The translations under genes were made by a program, and so were the position numbers. This document shows, piece after piece, positions 7,912-16,142 of a stretch of 64,000 nucleotides of DNA (its first letter is position 1; each line of letters opens with the position of its first letter). The DNA lies in the NCBI RefSeq assembly GCF_002998295.1, contig NZ_CP027226.1, positions 248,001-312,000 on the forward strand, written 5' to 3'. This stretch comes from Fastidiosipila sanguinis (GTDB lineage: Bacteria; Bacillota; Clostridia; Saccharofermentanales; Fastidiosipilaceae). The notes beneath the pieces are model-generated. The model did not search any database. It had not been told where the DNA came from and saw nothing but the letters and a program-made list of their open reading frames with translations.

Positions 7912-8382
7912 ATGGCAAGTATTAAAAAAGACATCCAAAGCAGGGTTGAGAGTGCTATTAGAGATGAGGTGGAAAATCAAGGAGTTGAGCTTTTAGAAGT
8001 TAAGTATCTAAAAGAAGAAGCTAAATGGATTTTGCGTATAATCATTGATAAGCGTGGTGGCATTAGTTTGGATGACTGCGAGAGAGTAAGTAGAGCTATT
8101 GATCCAATTATTGATGAAGAAGTAGAGATCAAACAGGCTTATTACTTAGAAGTGCAGTCTCCGGGTATAGATAGGCCGCTAAAGACAGCTGCGGATTTTG
8201 CTAGATATGTAGGTAGTGAGGTTGAAATATCTTTTTACCAAGCGCAGAATGGTCAGAAAAAGATCGAAGGAATCCTACTTGGTAGCGAGGATGATAATCT
8301 TAATATAGAGGTAGATGACAAGCCGGTAAGTTTCCTTTTAGAAGATATAGCAAAAGTTAAAAGAGTTATAAATTTTAAATAA
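7912..8382 (+). CDS. rimP: Ribosome maturation factor RimP
   Basis: A 156-residue RimP with the N-terminal alpha/beta domain (ELLEVKYLKEEAKWILRIIID, GGISLDDCERVSRAI), the signature YYLEVQSPGIDRPLK near 84-98, and a small C-terminal SH3-like barrel. RimP assists 30S assembly around S12. AAGAGG at 7899-7904 precedes the ATG. It is first gene of the nusA operon, the universal position for it. Confidence 0.95.
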   Translation: MASIKKDIQSRVESAIRDEVENQGVELLEVKYLKEEAKWILRIIIDKRGGISLDDCERVSRAIDPIIDEEVEIKQAYYLEVQSPGIDRPLKTAADFARYVGSEVEISFYQAQNGQKKIEGILLGSEDDNLNIEVDDKPVSFLLEDIAKVKRVINFK

Positions 8383-8412
8383 TTAATGCAAATTAAATAA
8401 GGGGTCATGGAA

Positions 8413-9699
8413 ATGAATATTGAATTAATTACAGCAATTAGAGACCTTTGTAAAGAGAGAGGTCTAGATGAAGATGGAATATTCACTGCAATAGAAGAAT
8501 CTTTGGTTGCAGCGTACAAGCGTGAGTTTAATGCTAGAACATCAGAAAATGTTACAGCATCAATTAATAGAGAAACAGGTGAGATGGCAGTTTTCTTGGA
8601 AAAAGAAATTGTTGAAGAAGTTGAAGATCCTAACTCACAAATACCTCTATCTCAAGCTAAGGCAATAGATGAAGATTTCGAAGAAGGTGACGTCTTACAG
8701 TACCAATTAGAACCACAGGATTTCGGTAGACTAGCTGCTCAAGCTGCAAAGAGTGCCATTAATCAAAGCTTAATATCTGCTGAACGCCAAATGATTCATG
8801 ACGAATTTAGAGGTAGAATTGGCGAACTTGCAAGTGGTACAGTACAACGTGCAGACAAGAGAGAAGTTATTGTAGATATAGGTCGTGCAGAAGCTACCTT
8901 GACTAGTTTTGAACAAAGTAGTTTGGACACATATGAATTTAATGAGCGCATGCAATTCTTAATCAAGAAAGTTGATGAGCGCAGAGGTAGACCTGTAATT
9001 TATGTATCAAGAGCTAGTGAGAAATTGGTTGAAAAACTCTTCGAAAAAGAAGTACCAGAGATAGCGGCAGGCGTTGTAGAGATTGTCAGTTCTGCTCGTG
9101 AAGCCGGTTCTAGAACTAAAATTGCTGTACACTCACATGATGAGAATGTTGATGCCTTAGGTGCATGTGTTGGTCAAAGAGGAATTCGTGTACAAAATGT
9201 AATGGACGAATTGCGAGGCGAAAAGATAGACATAATTGAATGGGATGAGGATGAAACAGTATTTATCAAGAATGCTATGAAACCTTCATCTGTATTGAGA
9301 GTTGATCTTGTAGAAACAACAGATGAAAATGGTGAAGCTGTAAGAGAAGCTACAGTTGTAGTACCAGACAGCCAATTGTCTTTAGCTATTGGTAAAAGAG
9401 GACAAAACGCAAGACTAGCAGCCAAACTAACTGGTTGGAAGATTGACATTAAGAATGAATCTGAAGCTAGAGAATTACTTGAATCTGATTTTATGGCAGA
9501 ATTCTCAGCTATTGCTGATACACTAGCGGAAGAACATGATGCAGAAACAGTAGAGGAACTTGATGAAGAGTTATTAGATGTTGCTGAGGTAGAAGATGAA
9601 ACAGAGGCAAGCATTGATGACTTAGCTGATCAGATTCTTTCAGCAGGAAATGAAGATGATTCTGCTGATGAGGATGAAGCTGAGGCAGAAGCTGAGTAA
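8413..9699 (+). CDS. nusA: Transcription termination/antitermination factor NusA
   Basis: A NusA of 428 residues from ATG 8413, preferred over an ATG two codons earlier because GGGG at 8401-8404 is too close to the latter and the family starts MNxEL. Order: N-terminal RNA-polymerase-binding domain (1-125), S1 domain (about 135-200), and two KH domains (GACVGQRGIRVQNV near 255; LAIGKRGQNARLAA near 325). The C-terminal ~60 residues are highly acidic, with no recognisable HTH-type repeat. It modulates pausing and termination and probably acts on the leader hairpin upstream of rimP. Confidence 0.97.
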   Translation: MNIELITAIRDLCKERGLDEDGIFTAIEESLVAAYKREFNARTSENVTASINRETGEMAVFLEKEIVEEVEDPNSQIPLSQAKAIDEDFEEGDVLQYQLEPQDFGRLAAQAAKSAINQSLISAERQMIHDEFRGRIGELASGTVQRADKREVIVDIGRAEATLTSFEQSSLDTYEFNERMQFLIKKVDERRGRPVIYVSRASEKLVEKLFEKEVPEIAAGVVEIVSSAREAGSRTKIAVHSHDENVDALGACVGQRGIRVQNVMDELRGEKIDIIEWDEDETVFIKNAMKPSSVLRVDLVETTDENGEAVREATVVVPDSQLSLAIGKRGQNARLAAKLTGWKIDIKNESEARELLESDFMAEFSAIADTLAEEHDAETVEELDEELLDVAEVEDETEASIDDLADQILSAGNEDDSADEDEAEAEAE

Positions 9700-9734
9700 G
9701 TCAGAAAAGTTTAATAATTAGGAGAAATGTGTGT

Positions 9735-10064
9735 ATGAAAAAAAAGCATATTCCTACGAGAATGTGTATAGCTTGTAGAGAGATGCGTGAACGTCAAGAG
9801 CTATTTAAATTAGTTAAGATTGATACAGGTATAGTGGTAGATCATCTATATAAAATGGACGGACGTGGTACATATATTTGCAAGGATGAGAATTGTATTA
9901 AACTTGCTTTTGCTAAAGGTATGTTAAAAAGATCACTTAAAGCAGAAGTAGATCCGAGCTTAGAAACTGAGCTTTTGGACTTTATCAATGAAACCAAGAA
10001 TGAAACAATAAAAGAGGGGAAAGTATTTCGCCTCAATAAAGATGGAAGTGTTGAACGCTTATGA
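9735..10064 (+). CDS. rnpM: YlxR/RnpM RNA-binding protein
   Basis: A 109-residue YlxR family protein. The signature IPTRMCIACREMRERQEL is at residues 4-21, with GRGTYICKDENC and a K-rich helix (KGMLKRSLK) following. YlxR has been described as an RNase P modulator (RnpM) in B. subtilis. I chose ATG 9735 because GGAGAA (9721-9726) is 8 bases upstream; the GTG at 9729 is too near. It sits between nusA and ylxQ as in most Firmicutes and overlaps ylxQ by 4 bases. Confidence 0.93.
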   Translation: MKKKHIPTRMCIACREMRERQELFKLVKIDTGIVVDHLYKMDGRGTYICKDENCIKLAFAKGMLKRSLKAEVDPSLETELLDFINETKNETIKEGKVFRLNKDGSVERL

Positions 10065-10408
10065 TGAGGATTCCAGAAGAAAAAGAACAAAATGTTTTTG
10101 GATTACTCGGGTTGGCTCGTAGAGCTAGAGCTATTACTATAGGTATGGATGCAACTCTAGCTGCTTTAACCAAAGCTACTGTAAAAACTATATTGGTAGC
10201 CAATGATATAGGCAAAAACTCGCTTAAGAGAATAAGCAAAAATGTAGACACATTAGAAACTGATAGGAATCTAGAAAAAGGTAGTATCCCTTTGATTGCT
10301 TTCTCAGATGCAGAGCAATTAGGAAGAATACTAAAAAAGGAAACTGTTTCAATTATAGGAATCATTGATGAAGGCTTTGCCCAAGGTATACTTAAATTGG
10401 CAAAGTGA
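10061..10408 (+). CDS. ylxQ: L7Ae-type RNA-binding protein YlxQ
   Basis: A 115-residue L7Ae/L30e/S12e/Gadd45-type protein: FGLLGLARRARAITIGMD at the N-terminus, TILVANDIGKNSLKRI in the middle, and the C-terminal IIGIIDEGFAQGIL. The family binds K-turn RNA; the target of YlxQ is not defined. It overlaps rnpM (ATGA) and precedes infB, the conserved order. Either of two adjacent ATG codons could be the start. Confidence 0.9.
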   Translation: MMRIPEEKEQNVFGLLGLARRARAITIGMDATLAALTKATVKTILVANDIGKNSLKRISKNVDTLETDRNLEKGSIPLIAFSDAEQLGRILKKETVSIIGIIDEGFAQGILKLAK

Positions 10409-10484
10409 GAAGATAATAGTTAATTAATTAGAAGTAGAAAAACTAAGTAAATTAAGATTACTTATGGAGGTAAGAGGAAAAGTT

Positions 10485-13346
10485 ATGGTAGATAATCAAG
10501 ATGCTAAGAAGCAAGATGTTGATGAAAATAAAAATAATGCCCAATCTATAGATAATTCTGAACAAGCAAAAAATGATAACGCTACTATTGGCCTTAAAGG
10601 TGTTTCCGGTAAGGTAATTACTGGTACTGTAAAAATTAAAAAAGCCAATAAATCTGACAAAGCTAATAAGGAAAAGTCAACTGATGCTACTGCTGCGATT
10701 GCTAAGGAAGATGTGAAAAGCGAAGATGCAACAAGTACCTCAGTTAAACCTCGTAAGTTAGGTAACATAAAAGATTTGCAAGAAGAGTCTAAAGTAGCTG
10801 ATGCTGTAGAGAGTTCAACTACAAGCGAAAAAACAGCAACACCTGCAAGAAAAGTTGCTAAAAAAGCAGATGAGACTGCAGGTAAAGAAGTAGCAAAAAC
10901 TGTAGAAAGTTCGAAGGCTAGTGAGAGTCAGGATGAGAAGAAAGTAAGTGCTAAAGAAAAATTAGCAACTGCACCTGCTCAACCACGAAAAATTAAATCA
11001 GCTGCTCAAGTAGAAGCTGAGAAAGCAAAACAGGCTGAAGCTGCGAAAGAACAAAATAAATCAGTAGAAACTGAAACAAAGACCGCAAGCAAGTCAACTA
11101 CAGAGACAAACAAAGATGCGAAGACACCAAGTGCAAAAACTGTAGGTCCTAGAAAGTTAGCTTCTGGAGATAGTTTTGCGAGCAAAGGACCTCGTAAGAT
11201 TAGTAGTGCTACAAATGATTCATTAGCAGCTACTGCAAAAGCTTTTGCCAAGAAAAAAGAAGAAAAAGAAAATAATAGGCAAAGACCAAAACGTAAATTC
11301 CAAGATAAGAGTAATGAGTTCTCTCCTTACGACAAAGATAACGATGAGGAAGAGGACAAGAGTGCTCGCTCAAAACCACGTAAACGTAAGAAAAAAGATG
11401 TGGTTGAAGATTTACCAGTAAATGATAACCAAAGAGCAAAAAGCAAGTTCAATCATCGTTCAAGAAGTTTTGAGAAAGAAAGAACCAAACAAGATAAGTA
11501 TCGTGAACGTGAATTAGAATTTACACGTAAGCATAATCAACGAAAGGAACAAGAGAAGAAAGAGCAAGATAATAAACCTGCAGCAAGTACTGTTACCCAT
11601 GTAGCTTTACTTGATACTATGACAGTAAAAGAATTTGCAGAAGCTCTATCTAAACCATCATCAGACGTAATTATGCACTTAATGCAAAATGGTGTTATGG
11701 CAACTCTAAACGATAATATCGACTATGAAACTGCTGCAATTATTGCTGATGAATTTGGCGTAACTACAGAGAGGCTAGAGGACGATACAGAAATTACCAC
11801 TGACTTATTCGACGAAACCGAAGATAAGGAAGAGGATATGGTTAAGAGACCTCCAGTTGTTGTAGTTATGGGTCACGTTGACCATGGTAAGACTACCTTG
11901 CTAGACCATATACGTAATACAAAAGTTGCTGGTGGTGAAGCTGGTGGTATTACTCAAGGTATTGGTGCTTATATGGTTGAAGCTAATGGTAGAGAAATTA
12001 CCTTCTTGGATACACCAGGACACGAGGCCTTTACCACAATGCGTGCTCGTGGTGCTCAAGCTACTGATATTGCAATATTAGTTGTTGCTGCCGATGATGG
12101 AATCATGCCACAAACTATTGAGGCAATTAACCATGCTAAAGCTGCTGGCACAGAGATTATCGTTGCAATTAATAAGATGGATAAGCCAACTGCGAACCCT
12201 GATAGAATAATGGAGCAATTAACTCATCATGAGTTGGTTGCAGAAGACTGGGGTGGTGACACAGTAGTTGTACCAATCTCAGCCTTGACCGGACAAGGTG
12301 TAGATGACCTACTAGAAATGGTCCTCCTAACAGCTGATGTCATGGAGTTGAAGGTAAACGATAAGAAGCAAGCCAAAGGTATTATTATTGAGGCAGAGCT
12401 AGATAAACATCGTGGTGTAGTGGTAACAGCATTGGTACAAAGAGGACACTTGAAGCAAGGTGATACAATTCTAGTAGATACTGTCGTAGGTAATGTCCGT
12501 GCAATGAAGGATTCTTTGGGTAATGAGATCAAAGATGCAGGACCATCAGTTCCAGTTCAAATTCTAGGTCTACCTGAAGTTCCAGAAGTTGGTTCTCAAT
12601 TCTACGTTGTTGAAGATGAGAGAAAAGCTAAAGCTTATGCTGAGCAAAAAGCAAGTCAAGAGCGTGAAGAAGGCTTTAGAAAATCTCAAGTTATTACCTT
12701 GGATAACTTGTTCACACATATAGAATCAGGTAAAGTACTAGACTTTAACGTTATTATTAAAGCAGATGTTGTAGGTTCAGTTGAAGCTTTGCAAAGCTCA
12801 TTAGAGAAATTAAATAATGATGAGATTAGAGTTAATGTAATCCACGGAGCAGCTGGTGCAATTAATGAGTCAGATATTAGATTGGCTGAAGCAAGTAATG
12901 CTGTTGTAATTGGATTTAATGTTAGACCAAACAATACAGTTATCGACCTGGCGAAAGAATTAGAAGTTGATATCAGACTTTACTCAGTAATATATCAAGC
13001 GATTGAAGAAATCGAAGCTGCTATGGTTGGTAGACTCGATCCAGAGTATCAAGAAGTTATCTTGGGTCACGTTGAAATTAGAGAGACATATAAAGTCAGC
13101 AAGATCGGTACAATTGGTGGTGGTTATGTTACAGATGGTAAAATCACACGTAATTCTAAGTGCCGCTTGATTAGAGATGGAATTGTCGTTTATGATGGTG
13201 AAATTAATTCTCTAAGACGTTTCCAAGATGATGTACGTGAGGTAAATACTGGTTACGAATGTGGTTTAACAATTACTAACTATAACGATCTAAAGGTCGG
13301 AGATATAGTAGAAACTTACGTAATCGAAGAAGTTGAAAGGGGATAA
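10485..13346 (+). CDS. infB: Translation initiation factor IF-2
   Basis: IF-2 of 953 residues from ATG 10485. An upstream in-frame ATG at 10464 lies within the ribosome-binding site GGAGGTAAGAGG and is rejected. About the first 370 residues are a long, low-complexity Lys/Ala/Glu/Ser region. An IF2_N domain follows ([18 protein letters not shown]), then the GTPase domain near 455 ([24 protein letters not shown]), and domains II-IV. It recruits fMet-tRNA to the 30S subunit. The N-terminal extension is longer than in many Firmicutes, but low complexity there is common. The core is complete. Confidence 0.98.
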   Translation: MVDNQDAKKQDVDENKNNAQSIDNSEQAKNDNATIGLKGVSGKVITGTVKIKKANKSDKANKEKSTDATAAIAKEDVKSEDATSTSVKPRKLGNIKDLQEESKVADAVESSTTSEKTATPARKVAKKADETAGKEVAKTVESSKASESQDEKKVSAKEKLATAPAQPRKIKSAAQVEAEKAKQAEAAKEQNKSVETETKTASKSTTETNKDAKTPSAKTVGPRKLASGDSFASKGPRKISSATNDSLAATAKAFAKKKEEKENNRQRPKRKFQDKSNEFSPYDKDNDEEEDKSARSKPRKRKKKDVVEDLPVNDNQRAKSKFNHRSRSFEKERTKQDKYRERELEFTRKHNQRKEQEKKEQDNKPAASTVTHVALLDTMTVKEFAEALSKPSSDVIMHLMQNGVMATLNDNIDYETAAIIADEFGVTTERLEDDTEITTDLFDETEDKEEDMVKRPPVVVVMGHVDHGKTTLLDHIRNTKVAGGEAGGITQGIGAYMVEANGREITFLDTPGHEAFTTMRARGAQATDIAILVVAADDGIMPQTIEAINHAKAAGTEIIVAINKMDKPTANPDRIMEQLTHHELVAEDWGGDTVVVPISALTGQGVDDLLEMVLLTADVMELKVNDKKQAKGIIIEAELDKHRGVVVTALVQRGHLKQGDTILVDTVVGNVRAMKDSLGNEIKDAGPSVPVQILGLPEVPEVGSQFYVVEDERKAKAYAEQKASQEREEGFRKSQVITLDNLFTHIESGKVLDFNVIIKADVVGSVEALQSSLEKLNNDEIRVNVIHGAAGAINESDIRLAEASNAVVIGFNVRPNNTVIDLAKELEVDIRLYSVIYQAIEEIEAAMVGRLDPEYQEVILGHVEIRETYKVSKIGTIGGGYVTDGKITRNSKCRLIRDGIVVYDGEINSLRRFQDDVREVNTGYECGLTITNYNDLKVGDIVETYVIEEVERG

Positions 13347-13347
13347 A

Positions 13348-13746
13348 ATGGCTTTTAAGAGAGAAAATAGAGTTGCAGATGAGGTTAAACGCCTCACTGC
13401 AGAGATTATTAGAACTGAATTAGATGATCCAAGAGTTCCTGTATTTACATCAATTACTGATGTTACAGTCAGTAGCGATTTTAACTATGCTGACTTGTAT
13501 GTGAGTGTTTTGGCACAAGACAAGGACAAGCAAGCTGAGGCTGTAGAGGCATTAAATAGTGCCAAAGGATTCTTGCGTAAGACATTGTCTCAAAGATTGA
13601 AACTGAGAGTAACCCCAGAGTTGCGCTTCCACTTGGATGATTCTTTTGATAAAGGTCAAAGAATTGATGAAATTTTGGAGCAAGTTAAATCTGAGAAAAA
13701 TGATAATGTTGATGTTGAAGAAACAGAATTGGAAGATCTAGATTAG
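13348..13746 (+). CDS. rbfA: 30S ribosome-binding factor RbfA
   Basis: A 132-residue RbfA with a KH-like fold: RVADEVKRLTAEIIRTEL at the N-terminus, DPRVPVFTSITDVTVSSD, then LRKTLSQRLKLRVTPELRF and DDSFDKGQRID. It binds helix 1 of 16S rRNA during cold-sensitive 30S maturation. ATG 13348 follows AAGGGGA at a fit distance, while the earlier TTG at 13333 overlaps infB more deeply and lacks a site. It starts one base after the infB stop, so is translationally coupled. The C-terminus is acidic. Confidence 0.96.
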   Translation: MAFKRENRVADEVKRLTAEIIRTELDDPRVPVFTSITDVTVSSDFNYADLYVSVLAQDKDKQAEAVEALNSAKGFLRKTLSQRLKLRVTPELRFHLDDSFDKGQRIDEILEQVKSEKNDNVDVEETELEDLD

Positions 13747-13825
13747 TAGACTAGAAGATATTCATTGTGAATGAGGAAGCAAATTTCCGAGTTTACTTAA
13801 TAATGTAATTATAATTAGGAGTTTT

Positions 13826-14878
13826 ATGACTAGAGAAACTAGAAAAATAGGGCTAGAAGCTTTAGCTAAAAAAATTCTTAGCAAAAGAAATCAAGATGAA
13901 TTGATATTAGTTTATCCACATGTAAGAGCTGATGGCGATGCCTACGGCTCTTCTTTTGCATTAGTAAAAGTTTTTACTAAATTAGGAATTGAGGCAGCTG
14001 TATTAGCAGAAGAAGATCTCTCAAATGAGATGGCATATATGAGGGCAGAATCTGAATTTATTAATTGGAATGAATTGTCTGAAGAGGATCAGAATGAGTT
14101 CAAACAAAAAGTAAGTTTATCCATACAAGTAGATTCATCTGAAGATGATAGATTGGCCAATAGACTAGGAATTTTCCAAGATAGCCCTGAATATGCAATT
14201 ATAGATCATCACATTAGTAGCAAAGATAATGGAGGCTTGATTTTCATAGATCCAGAAGCAGGAGCTAATGTTGAACTGGTATATACATTGATTTTGGTAT
14301 TGGAAGAATTTACTGGTGAAAAACTATTTGATAAAGATATTGCTTTAGACATATACACAGGGTTATTAACAGATACAGGAAGTTTCTCATATGATAATAC
14401 AAAAGCTGAAACGCTTAAAATTGCTGCAGAATTGTTAGAGTATGAGATTAATGTAGCTGAGCTAAATAATCATTTGTTTAAGGAAAAACCATGGGATAGA
14501 TTGATTGCAGAAACTAAACTTATCCAGCATGCTAAACTAAGTGCTGACGAGAAAATCGCATATTTAAGCGTATCTCAGGAGTTTATGAATGCTAATAATA
14601 TTACAGATGCTGATTTAGAAAATTTGCCTGCTGTATTAAGAAATATCAAGGGTGTTATAGTTAGCCTTGTATTACGTGAAACAAAAGAAGGGACAGCAAG
14701 GGGCAACCTAAGAAGTACTGGACCTAATGATATCTCTGTGATTGCTCGAGCACATAATGGCGGTGGGCATTTAAATGCTGCGGGATTTACTATAGCTGCT
14801 TCAGAGTTAGGGGCAAGCGATTTGGACAGCATTGCGCAACAAATTATAGCTGAAATAAAACATGAATTAGGGTTATAG
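13826..14878 (+). CDS. nrnA: DHH/DHHA1 phosphoesterase, NrnA-like
   Basis: A 350-residue DHH-family protein. Motifs include HVRADGDAYGSS near 31-42 (metal-binding Asp cluster), VDSSEDDRL, the DHH triad in IIDHHISSKDNG near 131, LTDTGSF near 190, and the DHHA1 GGGH loop in AHNGGGHLNAAGF near 312. NrnA-type enzymes degrade short oligoribonucleotides and can dephosphorylate pAp. The position between rbfA and truB is the standard one in Gram-positives. AGGAG at 13818-13822 marks the start. Activity residues are intact. Confidence 0.93.
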   Translation: MTRETRKIGLEALAKKILSKRNQDELILVYPHVRADGDAYGSSFALVKVFTKLGIEAAVLAEEDLSNEMAYMRAESEFINWNELSEEDQNEFKQKVSLSIQVDSSEDDRLANRLGIFQDSPEYAIIDHHISSKDNGGLIFIDPEAGANVELVYTLILVLEEFTGEKLFDKDIALDIYTGLLTDTGSFSYDNTKAETLKIAAELLEYEINVAELNNHLFKEKPWDRLIAETKLIQHAKLSADEKIAYLSVSQEFMNANNITDADLENLPAVLRNIKGVIVSLVLRETKEGTARGNLRSTGPNDISVIARAHNGGGHLNAAGFTIAASELGASDLDSIAQQIIAEIKHELGL

Positions 14879-14918
14879 ATTTTGGGGTAACATTATTTTA
14901 TTAGCTTAGGATTTATTT

Positions 14919-16142
14919 ATGAGTAAAAAAAATAGAGAGAGTTGTAAAGGTGGGTTGCTTAACATCTGGAAACCAGCAGGAATAACATCTATGCAAGTTG
15001 TCAGACAAGTTAAGACCTTAAGTCAAGAGTCTAGAGTTGGTCATGTAGGCACTCTAGATCCTTTTGCTGATGGGGTTTTGCCTGTTGCTATAGGTAAGTC
15101 TACAAACATGATTAAATACATGGATGATTATAACAAGACCTATAGAGTAATGATTAATTTAGGCGAAAGTACTACGACCCAAGATCTCTCTGGGGAAGTT
15201 GTAAAAAATGATAAATTAAGTTTAAAAGACTTAGAATATTTTGGACTAAACAATTTTGAAAAAATAAAATCTGCAGCTGAAAAATTAACAGGGAAAATAA
15301 CTCAAGCAGTTCCATTGTATTCTGCGGTAAAACTTGATGGTAAACCAATGTATTGGTATGCAAGAAATGAGATAGAAGTTCCTGTTAAGACCAGAGCAGC
15401 TTACATATATGAGGCTAATTTTATTGCTGCCGGAGTGAATCCTAGAGTTCTTGATGTTGAGAATAGTAAAGACGTAGAACAGCTTGACGGTGAACAGCAT
15501 GATGGGGAACAGCTTAAATTAGCACAAGAGACAAAAGGAAACTTTACCTGGGAAGCATTCGAAAGATTATGTCCTGAACAAGCTCAAGCTAGAAAAGATT
15601 ATTTCCCAGGACTTGATCAGAGTTTTTCGGATTTAGATACAGCTAAATATGTAAATTTACCTAGAGCCTGGGCTATTTTTGATTTAACTGTTTCAAGTGG
15701 CACATATGTAAGGACTTGGGCAGAGGATTTAGCGAAAATATGTGGTTTATCTGCTTACGCTTTTAGCTTGAGACGATTAGCGAACGGACCATATAAGTTA
15801 GAAGATAGTATAAAATTAGAAGGCTTGGAAAACATTGTAGAAGCGAGTGATTTACAGGATTTTGATAATAGTAAGCTATTATTATCTCCTGCAACAGCAC
15901 GCCCAGACTATCCTGTGCTAAACTTAGAGTATCAAGATGCAGTGAAATTGCTCCAAGGCCAAAAGGTGAATGCAAAAAAATATTTGAAATCGCAAGAATT
16001 TCATACAGACAATTATTTTAGATTATTTTTTGCTGAAAAATTTATTGGTTTAGCTAAAATTATAGAGACTGATAGAGGAAAAGCATTAACGGCAGAAAGG
16101 ATGTTTACTGAAGTTGAAAGTTTTAAATCTAGATTTAAGTAA
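14919..16142 (+). CDS. truB: tRNA pseudouridine-55 synthase TruB, with an insertion
   Basis: TruB makes pseudouridine 55 in the T-loop of tRNAs. The N-terminal GLLNIWKPAGITS and the catalytic motif GTLDPFADGVLP (Asp47) are intact, followed by the KLTGKITQAVPLYSAVKLDG segment and the SSGTYVRTWAEDLA motif. At 407 residues it is about 100 longer than usual. The extra length lies mostly between residues 170 and 245, an acidic, Gln/Glu-rich stretch containing two DGEQ repeats, inserted before the SGTYVRTWAED strand. The insertion is in frame and probably surface-exposed. There is no clear ribosome-binding site. Its 3' end overlaps the next gene by 29 bases. Confidence 0.94.
   Translation: MSKKNRESCKGGLLNIWKPAGITSMQVVRQVKTLSQESRVGHVGTLDPFADGVLPVAIGKSTNMIKYMDDYNKTYRVMINLGESTTTQDLSGEVVKNDKLSLKDLEYFGLNNFEKIKSAAEKLTGKITQAVPLYSAVKLDGKPMYWYARNEIEVPVKTRAAYIYEANFIAAGVNPRVLDVENSKDVEQLDGEQHDGEQLKLAQETKGNFTWEAFERLCPEQAQARKDYFPGLDQSFSDLDTAKYVNLPRAWAIFDLTVSSGTYVRTWAEDLAKICGLSAYAFSLRRLANGPYKLEDSIKLEGLENIVEASDLQDFDNSKLLLSPATARPDYPVLNLEYQDAVKLLQGQKVNAKKYLKSQEFHTDNYFRLFFAEKFIGLAKIIETDRGKALTAERMFTEVESFKSRFK

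Noticed and set aside
9174-9614. 146-codon minus-strand ORF across nusA
   Set aside because: Mirror of the acidic, low-complexity NusA tail; Ser-rich product, no ribosome-binding site, and nusA is certain in the other strand.
10496-11439. Several minus-strand ORFs opposite infB
   Set aside because: Products are Ser/Leu/Ala-rich shadows of the Lys/Ala/Glu-rich IF-2 N-terminus.
13400-13420. Possible CRISPR, tRNA, rRNA or IS anywhere in the window
   Set aside because: I scanned for regularly spaced direct repeats, cloverleaf-like segments with CCA, and transposase motifs; none seen. Position given is nominal.
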